A DNA stretch of 64,000 bases from Microvirga terrestris (GTDB lineage: Bacteria; Pseudomonadota; Alphaproteobacteria; Rhizobiales; Beijerinckiaceae), in the NCBI RefSeq assembly GCF_015694425.1, contig NZ_JADQDN010000011.1:24524-88523 (forward strand), written 5' to 3'. Below the pieces are notes generated by a model, which did not search any database, had not been told where the DNA came from, and saw nothing but the letters and a program-made list of their open reading frames with translations. Within the stretch, counting starts at the first letter, position 1, and the number at the start of each line of letters is the position of its first letter. Positions 27,379 through 35,427 of the stretch are shown here, in pieces. The translations under genes were made by a program, and so were the position numbers.

Positions 27379-28005
27379 ATGGGTAAAAACTATAGAGCCC
27401 CCCACATCCTGACTGAGGCGACCATTACGAAGTTCGCAACCGACCATCGGTTACACTCGCCAACGGCGAGCGTTGCGAACTTCGACATCGTTCGTTTCTT
27501 CTATGAGGAACTCCAGGACATACTCGGCCACCCAGTTGTTCTGGAACTTCGGGACTTATCCGGGCCTGACGATGATCCCGCTTTCGTAAGCTTCAAGCCA
27601 CTCAAACTGGTTTGCGATTACGAGGTGTGGAGGAACGCAAAACTTGGTGACCCGGATGCGCGGTACGTGATCGCACATGAACTTGGACACCTCGTCTTTC
27701 ATAGTGGGCACGAGCTACACTTCAGTAGCCCTGATAGCGTGTTTCATAGTTGGTATCCGGAACACGAGGGAACCGAATGGCAAGCGCATAATTATGCCGA
27801 GAAGGTTTTGCTGCCAGATTTCGTGGTTAAGCCGTTCACAAACCATAAAGAGCTGGCCCAAGCTTGCGACGTGACAGAAGCGCTAGCACTGAAGCGCTTC
27901 AGAGAAGTAAACAACATAAAATTCTCCGGCGAGCCCTGCCCACACTGCCATGACTTCACTATGGCTTGGCACAAGAACAAACATTATTGCTATAAGTGCG
28001 GTTAA
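27379..28005 (+). CDS. ImmA/IrrE family metallo-endopeptidase with C-terminal zinc ribbon
   Basis: This 208-residue protein has the gluzincin-like motif H100-E-L-G-H104 in YVIAHELGHLVFH, with a third-ligand glutamate probably E133 in GTEWQAHNYAEKVLLP, typical of the IrrE/ImmA (DUF955) fold. A C-terminal pair CPHC (187-190) and CYKC (204-207) forms a likely zinc ribbon. Family members cleave repressors, such as ImmR or DdrO, in mobile-element or damage control. No helix-turn-helix partner is adjacent. The start at 27379 has AGGGAG upstream. Base composition is lower in GC than nrdJ, which ends 31 bp before it, suggesting acquisition. Confidence 0.88.
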   Translation: MGKNYRAPHILTEATITKFATDHRLHSPTASVANFDIVRFFYEELQDILGHPVVLELRDLSGPDDDPAFVSFKPLKLVCDYEVWRNAKLGDPDARYVIAHELGHLVFHSGHELHFSSPDSVFHSWYPEHEGTEWQAHNYAEKVLLPDFVVKPFTNHKELAQACDVTEALALKRFREVNNIKFSGEPCPHCHDFTMAWHKNKHYCYKCG

Positions 28006-28135
28006 CTGCGCAGGCTCGGTCAACACCTGCATTCTTCGCACACTGCAAAGGCGCGCGCCGAATGGTATCGCAGTTGTACTGCATAAGGGCATCCAGTCCC
28101 TGCCCATTTTACATTCCGACACATAAATCTCTCCG
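28006..28135. other. Convergent intergenic gap in the IrrE locus
   Basis: No gene is seen in this 130-base gap between the two convergent IrrE-domain genes. It ends in the palindromic repeat at 28135. Confidence 0.5.
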
Positions 28136-28163
28136 TCATGGCCGGATCAAGTCCGGCCATGAC
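28135..28163. repeat. Extragenic palindrome half-element overlapping a CDS end
   Basis: GTCATGGCCGGA (28135-28146) and TCCGGCCATGAC (28152-28163) form a perfect 12-bp stem around TCAAG. This is one arm of the cloverleaf repeats at 11256 and 13626. It overlaps the last codons and the stop of the nuclease-IrrE gene on the minus strand. Confidence 0.85.
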
Positions 28164-29419
28164 TGGGAAGCTTGGTTTCTCCTCCTCTGATCAGTAAGTA
28201 AGCCCATCTTTTTCAATTTTATCTCGATCGCCTGCTTCGAGACCTCAAAATATTGAGAAAGATTTGCTAATAATTGATCGAAAGGTAGAAAGTTACACGG
28301 CTGGTCATCGACAAATATGTAGCCGTGCCCGCGATCTCGGATATCAAGGCGGGTTCGAGCTACTTCAATCGCGACGAGAAATACGTGACTGGGCATAATG
28401 ATGTTGGACGAAAAGGCATTGGCTTGGAACTCAAGGCGCTCATAATTGAAGCCACTTTCAGTCTCTCTGTTGATAAAAAGATCACGTTCAACAATTGTTT
28501 CTGAACGCAGATACCGACCATGATTCAAACAAAAGTGCCCGATCTCGTGTCCTAGGGTGAACCTCTCTTGTTTACTGTTCGCGTGAGAATTTATCTTGAT
28601 CGATTTGCGATCGAAATTTGCTGAACCCAGTATGGGCGTGCCATCCTCATCCTCAATCAACTGCTCACTGAATTGAAGGTCTATAGACAGCACAGAGCAA
28701 ATTTTCTTGAGATCGACCGGGCCAGACTTGTAACCCACCCGTTCCAAGATCTCCCGAGCTGATTTTTCTATTTGTTCCTCGGGAAGATACGGCACGGACA
28801 CTCGGGCGCTTTCACCCTCGTTTTCATCATCGCTGGATAGACCGGGTTCAAGGCTACGAAGAAAATGATTGATGGCGCAGAAGAATTTTCCGTCATGAAA
28901 CGCCGAAAATTTCAAAGACTTAATAGAACGGTCATTCCGAAAGATCTGTGATTTTACAAAACGGCTCTCTAAGCAATAATGACCTCTGCGATCCGCTACG
29001 ACTTCCAGTCCAGCCTTGTCATATTTAATGATCCCCATGGATCTGCTTCTGGCGAGGTTATCCGCACCCGATTGCAGACGTGAAGATACGACTAAAACAC
29101 CTTTGGCTGCATGCCCGAAGATCCGCCCTAATTTATCCGAAAAGTCAGTTACGCATGTCTCCGGAATGCCTCCTTCATAATTCTTGCATTCAAAAACAGT
29201 GTAGAATGATGGCTTACTCCTGCCCTGTTGATAAATCTCTATAACAACATCGAATTGAACGTCAGACCCTCGTTCCTTGCAATAGTAACCTTTCTTCTTA
29301 AAAATCTTGCAGTTTGCTGGGGGATGTAAGTCGTAGACAAGTTCACCGCGACGCTGTTGTTCGATGAGATATTCGTAGAACTCATCTTCCAGCTTATCGC
29401 CCTTTTCCGTGGAATTCAC
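28136..29419 (-). CDS. PD-(D/E)xK nuclease domain fused to ImmA/IrrE peptidase domain
   Basis: This 427-residue protein has two modules. Residues 1-140 resemble an Mrr/restriction-endonuclease fold: KGDKLEDEFYEYL (helix with glutamates E11/E13), FDVVIEI (D57), and FECKN with E77-C-K79, together an E-D-ExK catalytic set. LGRIFGHAAKGVLVVSS resembles the following Rossmann-like half. Residues 215-427 form an IrrE domain with H291-E-I-G-H295 and the third-ligand region E330-F-Q-A-N-A-F before NIIMPS. Neither domain lacks a key residue. GC is clearly below that of neighbours. It converges on another IrrE gene. The last eight residues (SWPDLIRP) and the stop are encoded by an extragenic palindrome. 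A defence or stress-response role is inference. Confidence 0.82.
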   Translation of the reverse strand: MNSTEKGDKLEDEFYEYLIEQQRRGELVYDLHPPANCKIFKKKGYYCKERGSDVQFDVVIEIYQQGRSKPSFYTVFECKNYEGGIPETCVTDFSDKLGRIFGHAAKGVLVVSSRLQSGADNLARSRSMGIIKYDKAGLEVVADRRGHYCLESRFVKSQIFRNDRSIKSLKFSAFHDGKFFCAINHFLRSLEPGLSSDDENEGESARVSVPYLPEEQIEKSAREILERVGYKSGPVDLKKICSVLSIDLQFSEQLIEDEDGTPILGSANFDRKSIKINSHANSKQERFTLGHEIGHFCLNHGRYLRSETIVERDLFINRETESGFNYERLEFQANAFSSNIIMPSHVFLVAIEVARTRLDIRDRGHGYIFVDDQPCNFLPFDQLLANLSQYFEVSKQAIEIKLKKMGLLTDQRRRNQASQSWPDLIRP

Positions 29420-29777
29420 GAGAGGCCCTCAACCTTGGCAACAGAAGGATGATAATCCAATTATCCGCCACTTTGCTATTTCTAAGTTGGTGGCGCCTTT
29501 AGGGCGGCGCGACACCTGATGAGAATGCTCGCAAAGGATGGCCATATCCAAGTCTGACGCGCATGGTGGTTCTTAAGATGTGGATGGCCGGATCAAATCC
29601 GGGGATAACGACAACCCTACCTCCACGGATTGTCGCCTCGAACCACACAACCTTGAAGGCACTTAAATGCGCATTGCTATCTAAGATGGCCTGAGGAAGG
29701 CTATCTGCTATTGTCGCGTTCATCGTTTCCATAAGCCCGTCCGATGCTTCGCGATCTACGGGCTTAAGCGAACAACC
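29420..29777. other. Intergenic region with a degraded palindromic repeat
   Basis: In this 358-base gap between divergent genes, one 78-codon frame on the minus strand shows no family features and runs through a repeat fragment, so I do not call it a gene. Nothing else is recognised. Confidence 0.5.
29580..29613. repeat. Degraded extragenic palindrome fragment
   Basis: TGTGGATGGCCGGAT followed by CAA and ATCCGGGGATAACGAC keeps a short stem (CCGGAT/ATCCGG, 29589-29603) and the flanks of the cloverleaf family in altered form. Confidence 0.55.
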
Positions 29778-30242
29778 ATGACGAAAGCGACAGCAACCAT
29801 GAAGGCGAACGGCGCTTCAACGGATGGAACCGCAGAACCCTCCCCCTCCCAACAGATCGACGCGCATATCCAGCACCTGAACGACTGGCGCGGCGAGACG
29901 CTGGCGCGGGTCCGGGCGCTCATCCTGCAGGCCGTGCCCGATGTGGTCGAGGCGGTGAAGTGGCGTGGGGTTCCGGTGTGGGAGAAGGCCGGGATCATCT
30001 GCACGGGCGAGACCTACAAAAGCGCCGTGAAGCTGACCTTTCCCAAGGGCGCTTCGCTTGACGACCCGTCCCGCCTCTTCAACGCCAGCCTCGACGGCAA
30101 CACCCGCCGCGCCATCGATCTCCACGAGGGCGCAGCCCTCGACGAGCAAGCCTTCAAAACCCTCATCCAGGCCGCCGCCGCCCTGAACACCACTAAGCCC
30201 GCCAAGCGCTCGAAAACGGCATCGGCGCGGGCCAGGGCCTGA
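29778..30242 (+). CDS. DUF1801 (YdhG-like) domain protein
   Basis: This 154-residue protein has IDAHIQHLNDWRGETLARVR, VVEAVKWRGVPVWEKAG and VKLTFPKGASLDDPSRLFN, the DUF1801 pattern. The N-terminal 20 residues are alanine/threonine rich, and the C-terminus is lysine/arginine rich and probably disordered. The function of the family is not established. A second ATG at 29799 (MKAN) could be the real start. Confidence 0.82.
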   Translation: MTKATATMKANGASTDGTAEPSPSQQIDAHIQHLNDWRGETLARVRALILQAVPDVVEAVKWRGVPVWEKAGIICTGETYKSAVKLTFPKGASLDDPSRLFNASLDGNTRRAIDLHEGAALDEQAFKTLIQAAAALNTTKPAKRSKTASARARA

Positions 30243-30345
30243 GGGCATCGGGGATCGATTTGACGCCCTGCCCCAACCGAAAGGCATCCCGCTCCTCAAC
30301 CGCCTTCGTAAGAAACCGCGCGAGCCTGCGAGTCACGGTCCAGCC

Positions 30346-30807
30346 CTAGATGACCGCCACAAGCTTGGCGAAGGCGTTCAGGACCTCGGTCGCCAGATTG
30401 ATGGCGTTCGCCATCTTCTTTGCTCGCTCGTACGCCTGCGTGAGAGTATCCTTCGAAGCCCGAAACGCTGCCGTCAGGGGCGCATAGACATGGCTGGTGC
30501 TTGCCAGTTTCTGATTGATCACGGCCGTCAATTCGGCCGTAAGGGCACGCATGGCGTTGACATAGCGCTGGAGCGTGCCCTCGTCGGTCGTGATGTCCGC
30601 CAAAGCACGCAAGCTGTTCTTGGCTGCGATAATGCCCTTCTCGGCGTCGTTGAGACTGATCTTCGTATTCGCTGAGAACGCCAGGGTCATAGCCGTCGCC
30701 AAACGCTCATAGAGCGACGGAGCTTGTTTGGGCAGGTTGGCCTCTATCGCCTCGAACTCCTGCAGAGCTGCCGCGAATTCGGCCTGGTCTTGCTCAAGAG
30801 CCATCAC
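30346..30807 (-). CDS. Hypothetical helical protein, coupled to lipoprotein gene
   Basis: This 153-residue protein is almost wholly alpha-helical by composition (alanine, leucine, glutamate), with coiled-coil-like stretches around 5-60 and 105-150. No signal peptide or motif is recognised. Its ATG overlaps the stop of the upstream lipoprotein gene in an ATGA junction, so the two are almost certainly translated together. It may bind or support that lipoprotein. Confidence 0.72.
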   Translation of the reverse strand: MMALEQDQAEFAAALQEFEAIEANLPKQAPSLYERLATAMTLAFSANTKISLNDAEKGIIAAKNSLRALADITTDEGTLQRYVNAMRALTAELTAVINQKLASTSHVYAPLTAAFRASKDTLTQAYERAKKMANAINLATEVLNAFAKLVAVI

Positions 30808-31679
30808 GTACTCCCTTTCTTGTCGTCCTGCTTCGCTGCCGCAGCAACGAGGTCGACCAGATCGTTCGTCAGGGCGACGAAACGCTTGATCGTCAACTCT
30901 GCGTTGGGATCTCCAGACGCGAGAGCGGCATGAGCTTCGGCAAGCTGATCGAGGACGGTGGCATATTGACCGACGGCAACGGCAAGAGCAGCCTGTGTGG
31001 CCACTTCCTGGCGGGCGGTCTTGTACTCATCGTAGAGACGCAGGCGATCCACCTTCGGGTCTCGCCGGATGAGCAGCAGACTCACCTTGCGCTGGTATTC
31101 CAGATCCTTTGCCTGCTCCGAGAGCAGCACGGAAACTCCCGCCAGATCATCCTTTAGGGCAGCCACCAGGGCACGAACATCCGGATCGCGCGCGACGATG
31201 ACGGCTTGGATTTCACCCGCATAGGCATTGCCGAGCAGGAAACCGACGGTGCGCGATACAAGCTTCACGGCAGGCGCAGCGGCCGGAGAACCCGCGGTTG
31301 TGAATTTGCCGGCAGCGGTGCCGAGATTGACGGATGCCTGCTCCAATTGGTCGACAAGACCTTGATCGGCTGCGAGCTTGAGAGCCTTGCCGTATGCTTC
31401 CAATGCGCGGAGGGCCTCCAGGCGCGGCTTGAAATTCTCCGGATTCAACATGGCGTCCGGAGTATCGGCGAGTGTGAAGGAACCTCCCCTTACATATCGA
31501 GCGGCTTGATCCTCCTCACCGATCCGTAATGCGAGTGTCCGGTTCGCGGTGGCTGCGTTCTGCAGAAGTGCGCTGCCGGCCGCGGTGGCCCCGCCGAAAG
31601 CATCCACCTTCTGTGAGGACGGTAGCGTGCTGCAGCCCATGAGCAGTGAAACGCACATCACGATATACGCGAATTTCAT
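30804..31679 (-). CDS. Hypothetical lipoprotein with helical domain
   Basis: This 291-residue protein begins MKFAYIVMCVSLLMGCSTLP, a lipoprotein signal with lipobox LLMGC (cleavage before C16). The rest is rich in alanine, leucine and charged residues (for example LVAALKDDLAGVSVLLSEQA), suggesting long helices. The start at 31679 was chosen because it opens the signal peptide and has GGGGG upstream; the in-frame sequence farther upstream is not lipoprotein-like. It is the first gene of a two-gene operon. I recognise no family. Confidence 0.8.
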   Translation of the reverse strand: MKFAYIVMCVSLLMGCSTLPSSQKVDAFGGATAAGSALLQNAATANRTLALRIGEEDQAARYVRGGSFTLADTPDAMLNPENFKPRLEALRALEAYGKALKLAADQGLVDQLEQASVNLGTAAGKFTTAGSPAAAPAVKLVSRTVGFLLGNAYAGEIQAVIVARDPDVRALVAALKDDLAGVSVLLSEQAKDLEYQRKVSLLLIRRDPKVDRLRLYDEYKTARQEVATQAALAVAVGQYATVLDQLAEAHAALASGDPNAELTIKRFVALTNDLVDLVAAAAKQDDKKGST

Positions 31680-32024
31680 GGCTTGCCCCCTTTTCAGCGG
31701 ACACGACGATGTTGCGTCAACCCAGCCAATCGCCTGTCCGGCGCCGTGCCTCAGCTCTCGGAAATCACCTCCGCAAGGACTGTCGCAATCTCTACGGGAA
31801 TGATGCCATGACTGCGCAACCCGCAAAATGCAATGATTGGCATTACTCCCTAAGAATGATGGATATCTTCCGGCATGCGAGCCCTGGCAGACAGATCAGG
31901 ACAATTTAGGATGTGCCTCGACGGCAAGCGGGCCACGGCGAGCGCCCCTCGCCGCTGCGCTCATGGATAAGCGTATCTTTCCCGCTTCCATGCGCGCATA
32001 GTGATGGGAACCCCGGAGGGTGCC
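31680..32024. other. Intergenic region
   Basis: These 345 bases lie between the divergent lipoprotein operon and the micro-ORF pair. I see no gene, tRNA or clear repeat; promoters for both directions must lie here. Confidence 0.4.
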
Positions 32025-32129
32025 ATGATGGCGAGGATCAAGTCCTACATCTCCTATGAGAACGAAGCGCTTGCGGTGTCCGGTCTGGCCTTCTTGTTCT
32101 GCGCCGGGGTGATCCTGGGGTTCCTGTGA
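32025..32129 (+). CDS. Small membrane protein, 34 residues
   Basis: ATG at 32025 (or the adjacent 32028) is preceded by GGAGGG at 32015-32020. The product has a polar N-terminal half (MARIKSYISYENEA) and one hydrophobic segment (SGLAFLFCAGVILGFL) to its end, a single membrane helix. The stop overlaps the next start as TGATG. I do not recognise it. Confidence 0.55.
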   Translation: MMARIKSYISYENEALAVSGLAFLFCAGVILGFL

Positions 32130-32209
32130 TGCTCTCCCAGTCCCTCTACGCCGTCCTGCTAATCGCCGTGGTTCTGGCGGTTTATGTTCTGATGATCAGA
32201 AGTCATTGA
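32129..32209 (+). CDS. Small membrane protein, 26 residues
   Basis: It starts at the A shared with the preceding stop codon. The product (MLSQSLYAVLLIAVVLAVYV, then LMIRSH) is a single hydrophobic helix with a short basic tail. The overlap and the strong upstream ribosome site of its partner suggest translational coupling. The function is unknown. Confidence 0.5.
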   Translation: MLSQSLYAVLLIAVVLAVYVLMIRSH

Positions 32210-32295
32210 GGCACCGCGCCTCAACGCTGGATGAGGTTTCCTTCGCACCAAAGACGTGTGAGGCCGCAACCCATGCGCCCCTCACCCGGTGATAG

Positions 32296-33672
32296 CTACA
32301 CGGCGACCGGGCGGTCGTAGTACTGCGCCACGTCCTGGTGCTGGCGCAGGTTTTCCGGTCGGTATGGTTTCATCTCATCGTAATGGAGCACCTGCGGCTG
32401 CTCGAACCGCTCCTTGACCGAAGCGTGCAGCACAGCGTCCTCGGACACATCCCGAAGCCCCTTCTCCCAGAGATGGCCGAAGCGGCCGCTCTTGCACTCG
32501 TCGTGCTGAGGGCCGGCGGCGGACGGGTAGAGCTGAAGCACATCGCCGTCGATCCTGATGCCGTTGGGTACGGCCTGCGCGGCCTCGACCATCCATTGCA
32601 GCGCGGTGTCGGAGAGGCGGGATTCGTTCTCCGGGTAACTGCCGCCTACATCCGAGTGGTTGCCCGCAAACCAGACTTGCTCGAAGCGTCCGCCCTCGTT
32701 GTCCATGCCCTCATTGGTCCAGGGCACGCGGGCAAAATCGGCCCTGTTCTCGTCGATGGACAGGGCGTGCTTGGCGTAGAGCACATCGGGATTGAGCTGG
32801 TTGTCGTAAAACTTCATCTTGAGGTGGGTGACGTGCAGGGTCTCCCAGAACGTGTAGCCCTCGAGGCCAACGGCGTATTTCACGTAAGTCTTGAGAAAGC
32901 CGATCCCGGCAAGCACCAAAGCCGCGGCTACGAGGAGCCCGAACCAGATCCAAAATGTGAATGCAAACAGTGACAATAGCCCCGCAGTTGCCGCCATGAT
33001 TGCGACGGCACCGAGAGCCAGCAGCGCCATGAGGCCATAGCTGCCCAGCGCCGCCACCGTGTCGAACACGCCGATGAAATAGGGAATGGCGTTGGCCTTG
33101 CCCCCGGCATCGGAACCGTGCTGTGCCCGGAATCGCGCGGCGAGCGCCTTCCTCTGCTCCAGATAGGCCTCATCCTTCGGGGAACTCACGTGCTGATAGA
33201 CCTTTTTGACCGCCTCGTCCGCAATGGCCCTGGTGCTCTGCGGGTCGCGCCGCAGGGGCGTGCCGTCCTTCATGGTGGTCGGTACGCCGCACAGCCCGAG
33301 CACGGCGCCGAGGCACCGCACCGTGTAGGCGCCGCGGCTGAAGCCGAACAGATAAATGCGGTCGCCCGGTTCCCACAGGGTCAGGATGGCCGCGTAGCAG
33401 TCGATGATGTTGGCGGTCAGCCCCAGGCCCATGGCCTGGCTCACCGTGTTGTAGATCCACCGCCAGATGCGGACCGGCGTCGAGACCCCGAGCGCCTGCG
33501 TGCCGAGCCCGGGATCGTAGAAGGCCAGCTGTTCGGCGGGGTCGATGGAGGAATCGGGCCCGATCCGCGTCGCCCGGAACAGCTTGTAGATGTTGCTGCG
33601 GCGCTCATCCGGCAGCAGCCCGCCGGCCTGGCCGGTGCCATCGGAAAAGATGAGAATGTTCCTGCCCGCCAT
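32296..33672 (-). CDS. DUF2235 alpha/beta-hydrolase family protein
   Basis: This 458-residue protein opens with NILIFSDGTGQ and NIYKLFRA. The nucleophile elbow GFSRGAYTVR is near residue 130, and CGVPTT and IPYFIGVFDTVAALG follow, the DUF2235 pattern also found in type VI lipase effectors and fungal hydrolases. Two or three hydrophobic segments at about 208-265 interrupt the hydrolase domain and suggest membrane attachment. The FAGNHSDVGGSYPENESRLSD region holds the likely catalytic histidine/aspartate. No type VI genes are nearby, so an effector role is not supported here. Confidence 0.85.
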   Translation of the reverse strand: MAGRNILIFSDGTGQAGGLLPDERRSNIYKLFRATRIGPDSSIDPAEQLAFYDPGLGTQALGVSTPVRIWRWIYNTVSQAMGLGLTANIIDCYAAILTLWEPGDRIYLFGFSRGAYTVRCLGAVLGLCGVPTTMKDGTPLRRDPQSTRAIADEAVKKVYQHVSSPKDEAYLEQRKALAARFRAQHGSDAGGKANAIPYFIGVFDTVAALGSYGLMALLALGAVAIMAATAGLLSLFAFTFWIWFGLLVAAALVLAGIGFLKTYVKYAVGLEGYTFWETLHVTHLKMKFYDNQLNPDVLYAKHALSIDENRADFARVPWTNEGMDNEGGRFEQVWFAGNHSDVGGSYPENESRLSDTALQWMVEAAQAVPNGIRIDGDVLQLYPSAAGPQHDECKSGRFGHLWEKGLRDVSEDAVLHASVKERFEQPQVLHYDEMKPYRPENLRQHQDVAQYYDRPVAV

Positions 33673-33768
33673 CGGCCCACCCGCTACTGCTGGTTGCGCC
33701 CATTAAGACAAGCGACGAGCCTCAAGGCAAGCACCGCCTTCCGCTTATCCTCTCCGGTTTCAGGTTGG

Positions 33769-33799
33769 CCGGGAATGGCGCCGGCAGCACCATTCCCGG
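33769..33799 (-). terminator. Perfect 10-bp hairpin after the RTX gene
   Basis: CCGGGAATGG (33769-33778) pairs with CCATTCCCGG (33790-33799) across an 11-nt loop, 18 bases past the stop of the minus-strand RTX gene. No T-run is obvious. Confidence 0.55.
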
Positions 33800-33816
33800 A
33801 GCGGCTTGCTTGGCGA

Positions 33817-35427
33817 TCAGATCACCAGGAACTCGGCGGCGTTCATCTTCAGGTTCTTGGCAAGCTGGCCGATCTTGATCTGCGCGGTGGAGCCTGTGCC
33901 ATCGGCATCGTAGTAGAGCGCGCCGGTGCCCTTGTCGTAGATCACCCGGTCGGAGGAATCGTGCGCCTTCCCCCCGGTCCAGAAGGCCTTTGACGCCAGA
34001 GCGCCCGGGGCGCCGATCTTGGCGTAGACGCTGTTCTGCAGATGGATCGTGTCATCGGCGACCACGTAGCCCTGGATGGTGTCGACGTTCTTCAAGCGCG
34101 CTGCATCGAACACGAACACGTCCTTACCCGCGCCGCCGGTCAGGATGTCGTCGGCCGCGCCGCCTGTGAGCGTATCGTCGCCGTCGCCGCCCGAGAGCCG
34201 GTCCTTGCCGCCGTTGCCGGCGAGCGCATTCGCCAGCCCGTTGCCCGTCAGCCGGTCAGCGCCCGAGCCGCCGGTGACGTTCTCGATGCCGAGGATCAGG
34301 TCGAGGCCATAGCCCGTGTTCTGCCCCGACACGATGCCGAGATCCACTGTTGCGGCTATGCTGCCGCTGAACACGATTGTGTCGATGCCGTCCCCGCCAT
34401 CGAGGGTGTCATCGCCCAGTCCGCCATCAAGAACATCGTTCCCGCCGGCGCTGTCGAGCAAGTTGGCGCGATCGTTTCCTGTGAGCCGATCCGCCGCGTC
34501 GCCGGCATAGACCCACTCGATGTTCAGAAGCGTGTCGAGGCCCTCCCCGGTCTGCTGCTGCCCAGCGATGCGCAGGTCGAGCGTAACGTTGGCATCGTCG
34601 ATGAAATAAATCGCGTCCTGATCGCCGGCACCGCCGTCGATAGTGTCGTTGCCGGCACCGCCGCTGAAGATTTCCGAAGCCATGCCGCCCCAGGCCTGAT
34701 CGTCGCCGCTCCCGAGCAGAATGTAGCCGTTGCTCCAGCCGCTCTCACCTCGGTAGCGGTCGTTGCCGTCTCCGAGATCGACCCAGCCCCGGATCGTCCC
34801 CGTATTGGTGATCAGATCGGCTTGTGCGGATCCTTCGATGCCCATTCCTGCCCAGATGAAGCCGGTGTTGATCACTACGTTGGTCCGGCCGCTCACTGCG
34901 TTCGTCAGCTTGATGCCGATTGCGCCTCCGGCGAGAATGTCGCCGTCGTTGATGATCGTTCCGCTGCCAATCATCTCGATGCCGATGCCTCCGTGAGAGA
35001 CGATCTTGCCCGTGTTGACAATGCTGTCGGCCCGCACCGGCCCGCTCTCGATGCGCATGCCATAATGGGCTTGGATCGTGCCCGTATTCGAGATGTTGTT
35101 CAGCCGGCCGGTGGCGAGAATCCCGATGCCCTCGACGGCCCGGACAATAATCGACCCGTCATTGTTGATATTCGACTGCCCCTCTACCGAGAGGCCGAGG
35201 AGTTCGCCGTAGACCACCCCTGAAGCGCCGATGCCGATCTGCGAACCCAACTTGGCCGTGATCGCGCTCGCATTGCTGTGAACCGAGCCGAAGACCGTGA
35301 GCGAATAGAAGCGCTGGACTTCGATGGCGGTCGTCGCGACGGTTCGTACAGTTCCGCTCCGCTCGATTACGAGATCGTCGCTGATGTTTTGAGTGACTTC
35401 CCTCGTGTCTGAAATGTAAGTCGTCAT
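33817..35427 (-). CDS. RTX calcium-binding protein with N-terminal beta-helix-like repeats
   Basis: In this 536-residue protein, residues about 60-215 consist of beta-solenoid-like repeats built on NTGTI/NDGSI turns (INNDGSIIV, ISNTGTIQA, IVNTGKIVS), as in autotransporter passenger-type folds. Residues about 220-440 contain several blocks of RTX nonapeptides (GGAGNDTIDGG, GGLGDDTLDGGDG, GGDGDDTLTGG). The C-terminus has KDVFVFDA, DRVIYDKGTGALYYDADGTG and EFLVI, close to the ends of the two M10 proteins near 1 kb. No catalytic domain is seen and no signal peptide. A type I-secreted surface or matrix protein is likely. Confidence 0.85.
   Translation of the reverse strand: MTTYISDTREVTQNISDDLVIERSGTVRTVATTAIEVQRFYSLTVFGSVHSNASAITAKLGSQIGIGASGVVYGELLGLSVEGQSNINNDGSIIVRAVEGIGILATGRLNNISNTGTIQAHYGMRIESGPVRADSIVNTGKIVSHGGIGIEMIGSGTIINDGDILAGGAIGIKLTNAVSGRTNVVINTGFIWAGMGIEGSAQADLITNTGTIRGWVDLGDGNDRYRGESGWSNGYILLGSGDDQAWGGMASEIFSGGAGNDTIDGGAGDQDAIYFIDDANVTLDLRIAGQQQTGEGLDTLLNIEWVYAGDAADRLTGNDRANLLDSAGGNDVLDGGLGDDTLDGGDGIDTIVFSGSIAATVDLGIVSGQNTGYGLDLILGIENVTGGSGADRLTGNGLANALAGNGGKDRLSGGDGDDTLTGGAADDILTGGAGKDVFVFDAARLKNVDTIQGYVVADDTIHLQNSVYAKIGAPGALASKAFWTGGKAHDSSDRVIYDKGTGALYYDADGTGSTAQIKIGQLAKNLKMNAAEFLVI

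Noticed and set aside
29499..29732. 77-codon minus-strand frame near 29.6 kb
   Set aside because: Part of it is read from a palindromic repeat and no family features are seen.
32296..33672. Type VI secretion effector for the DUF2235 protein
   Set aside because: No VgrG, PAAR, Hcp or immunity gene is adjacent, so the family call is kept without the effector role.
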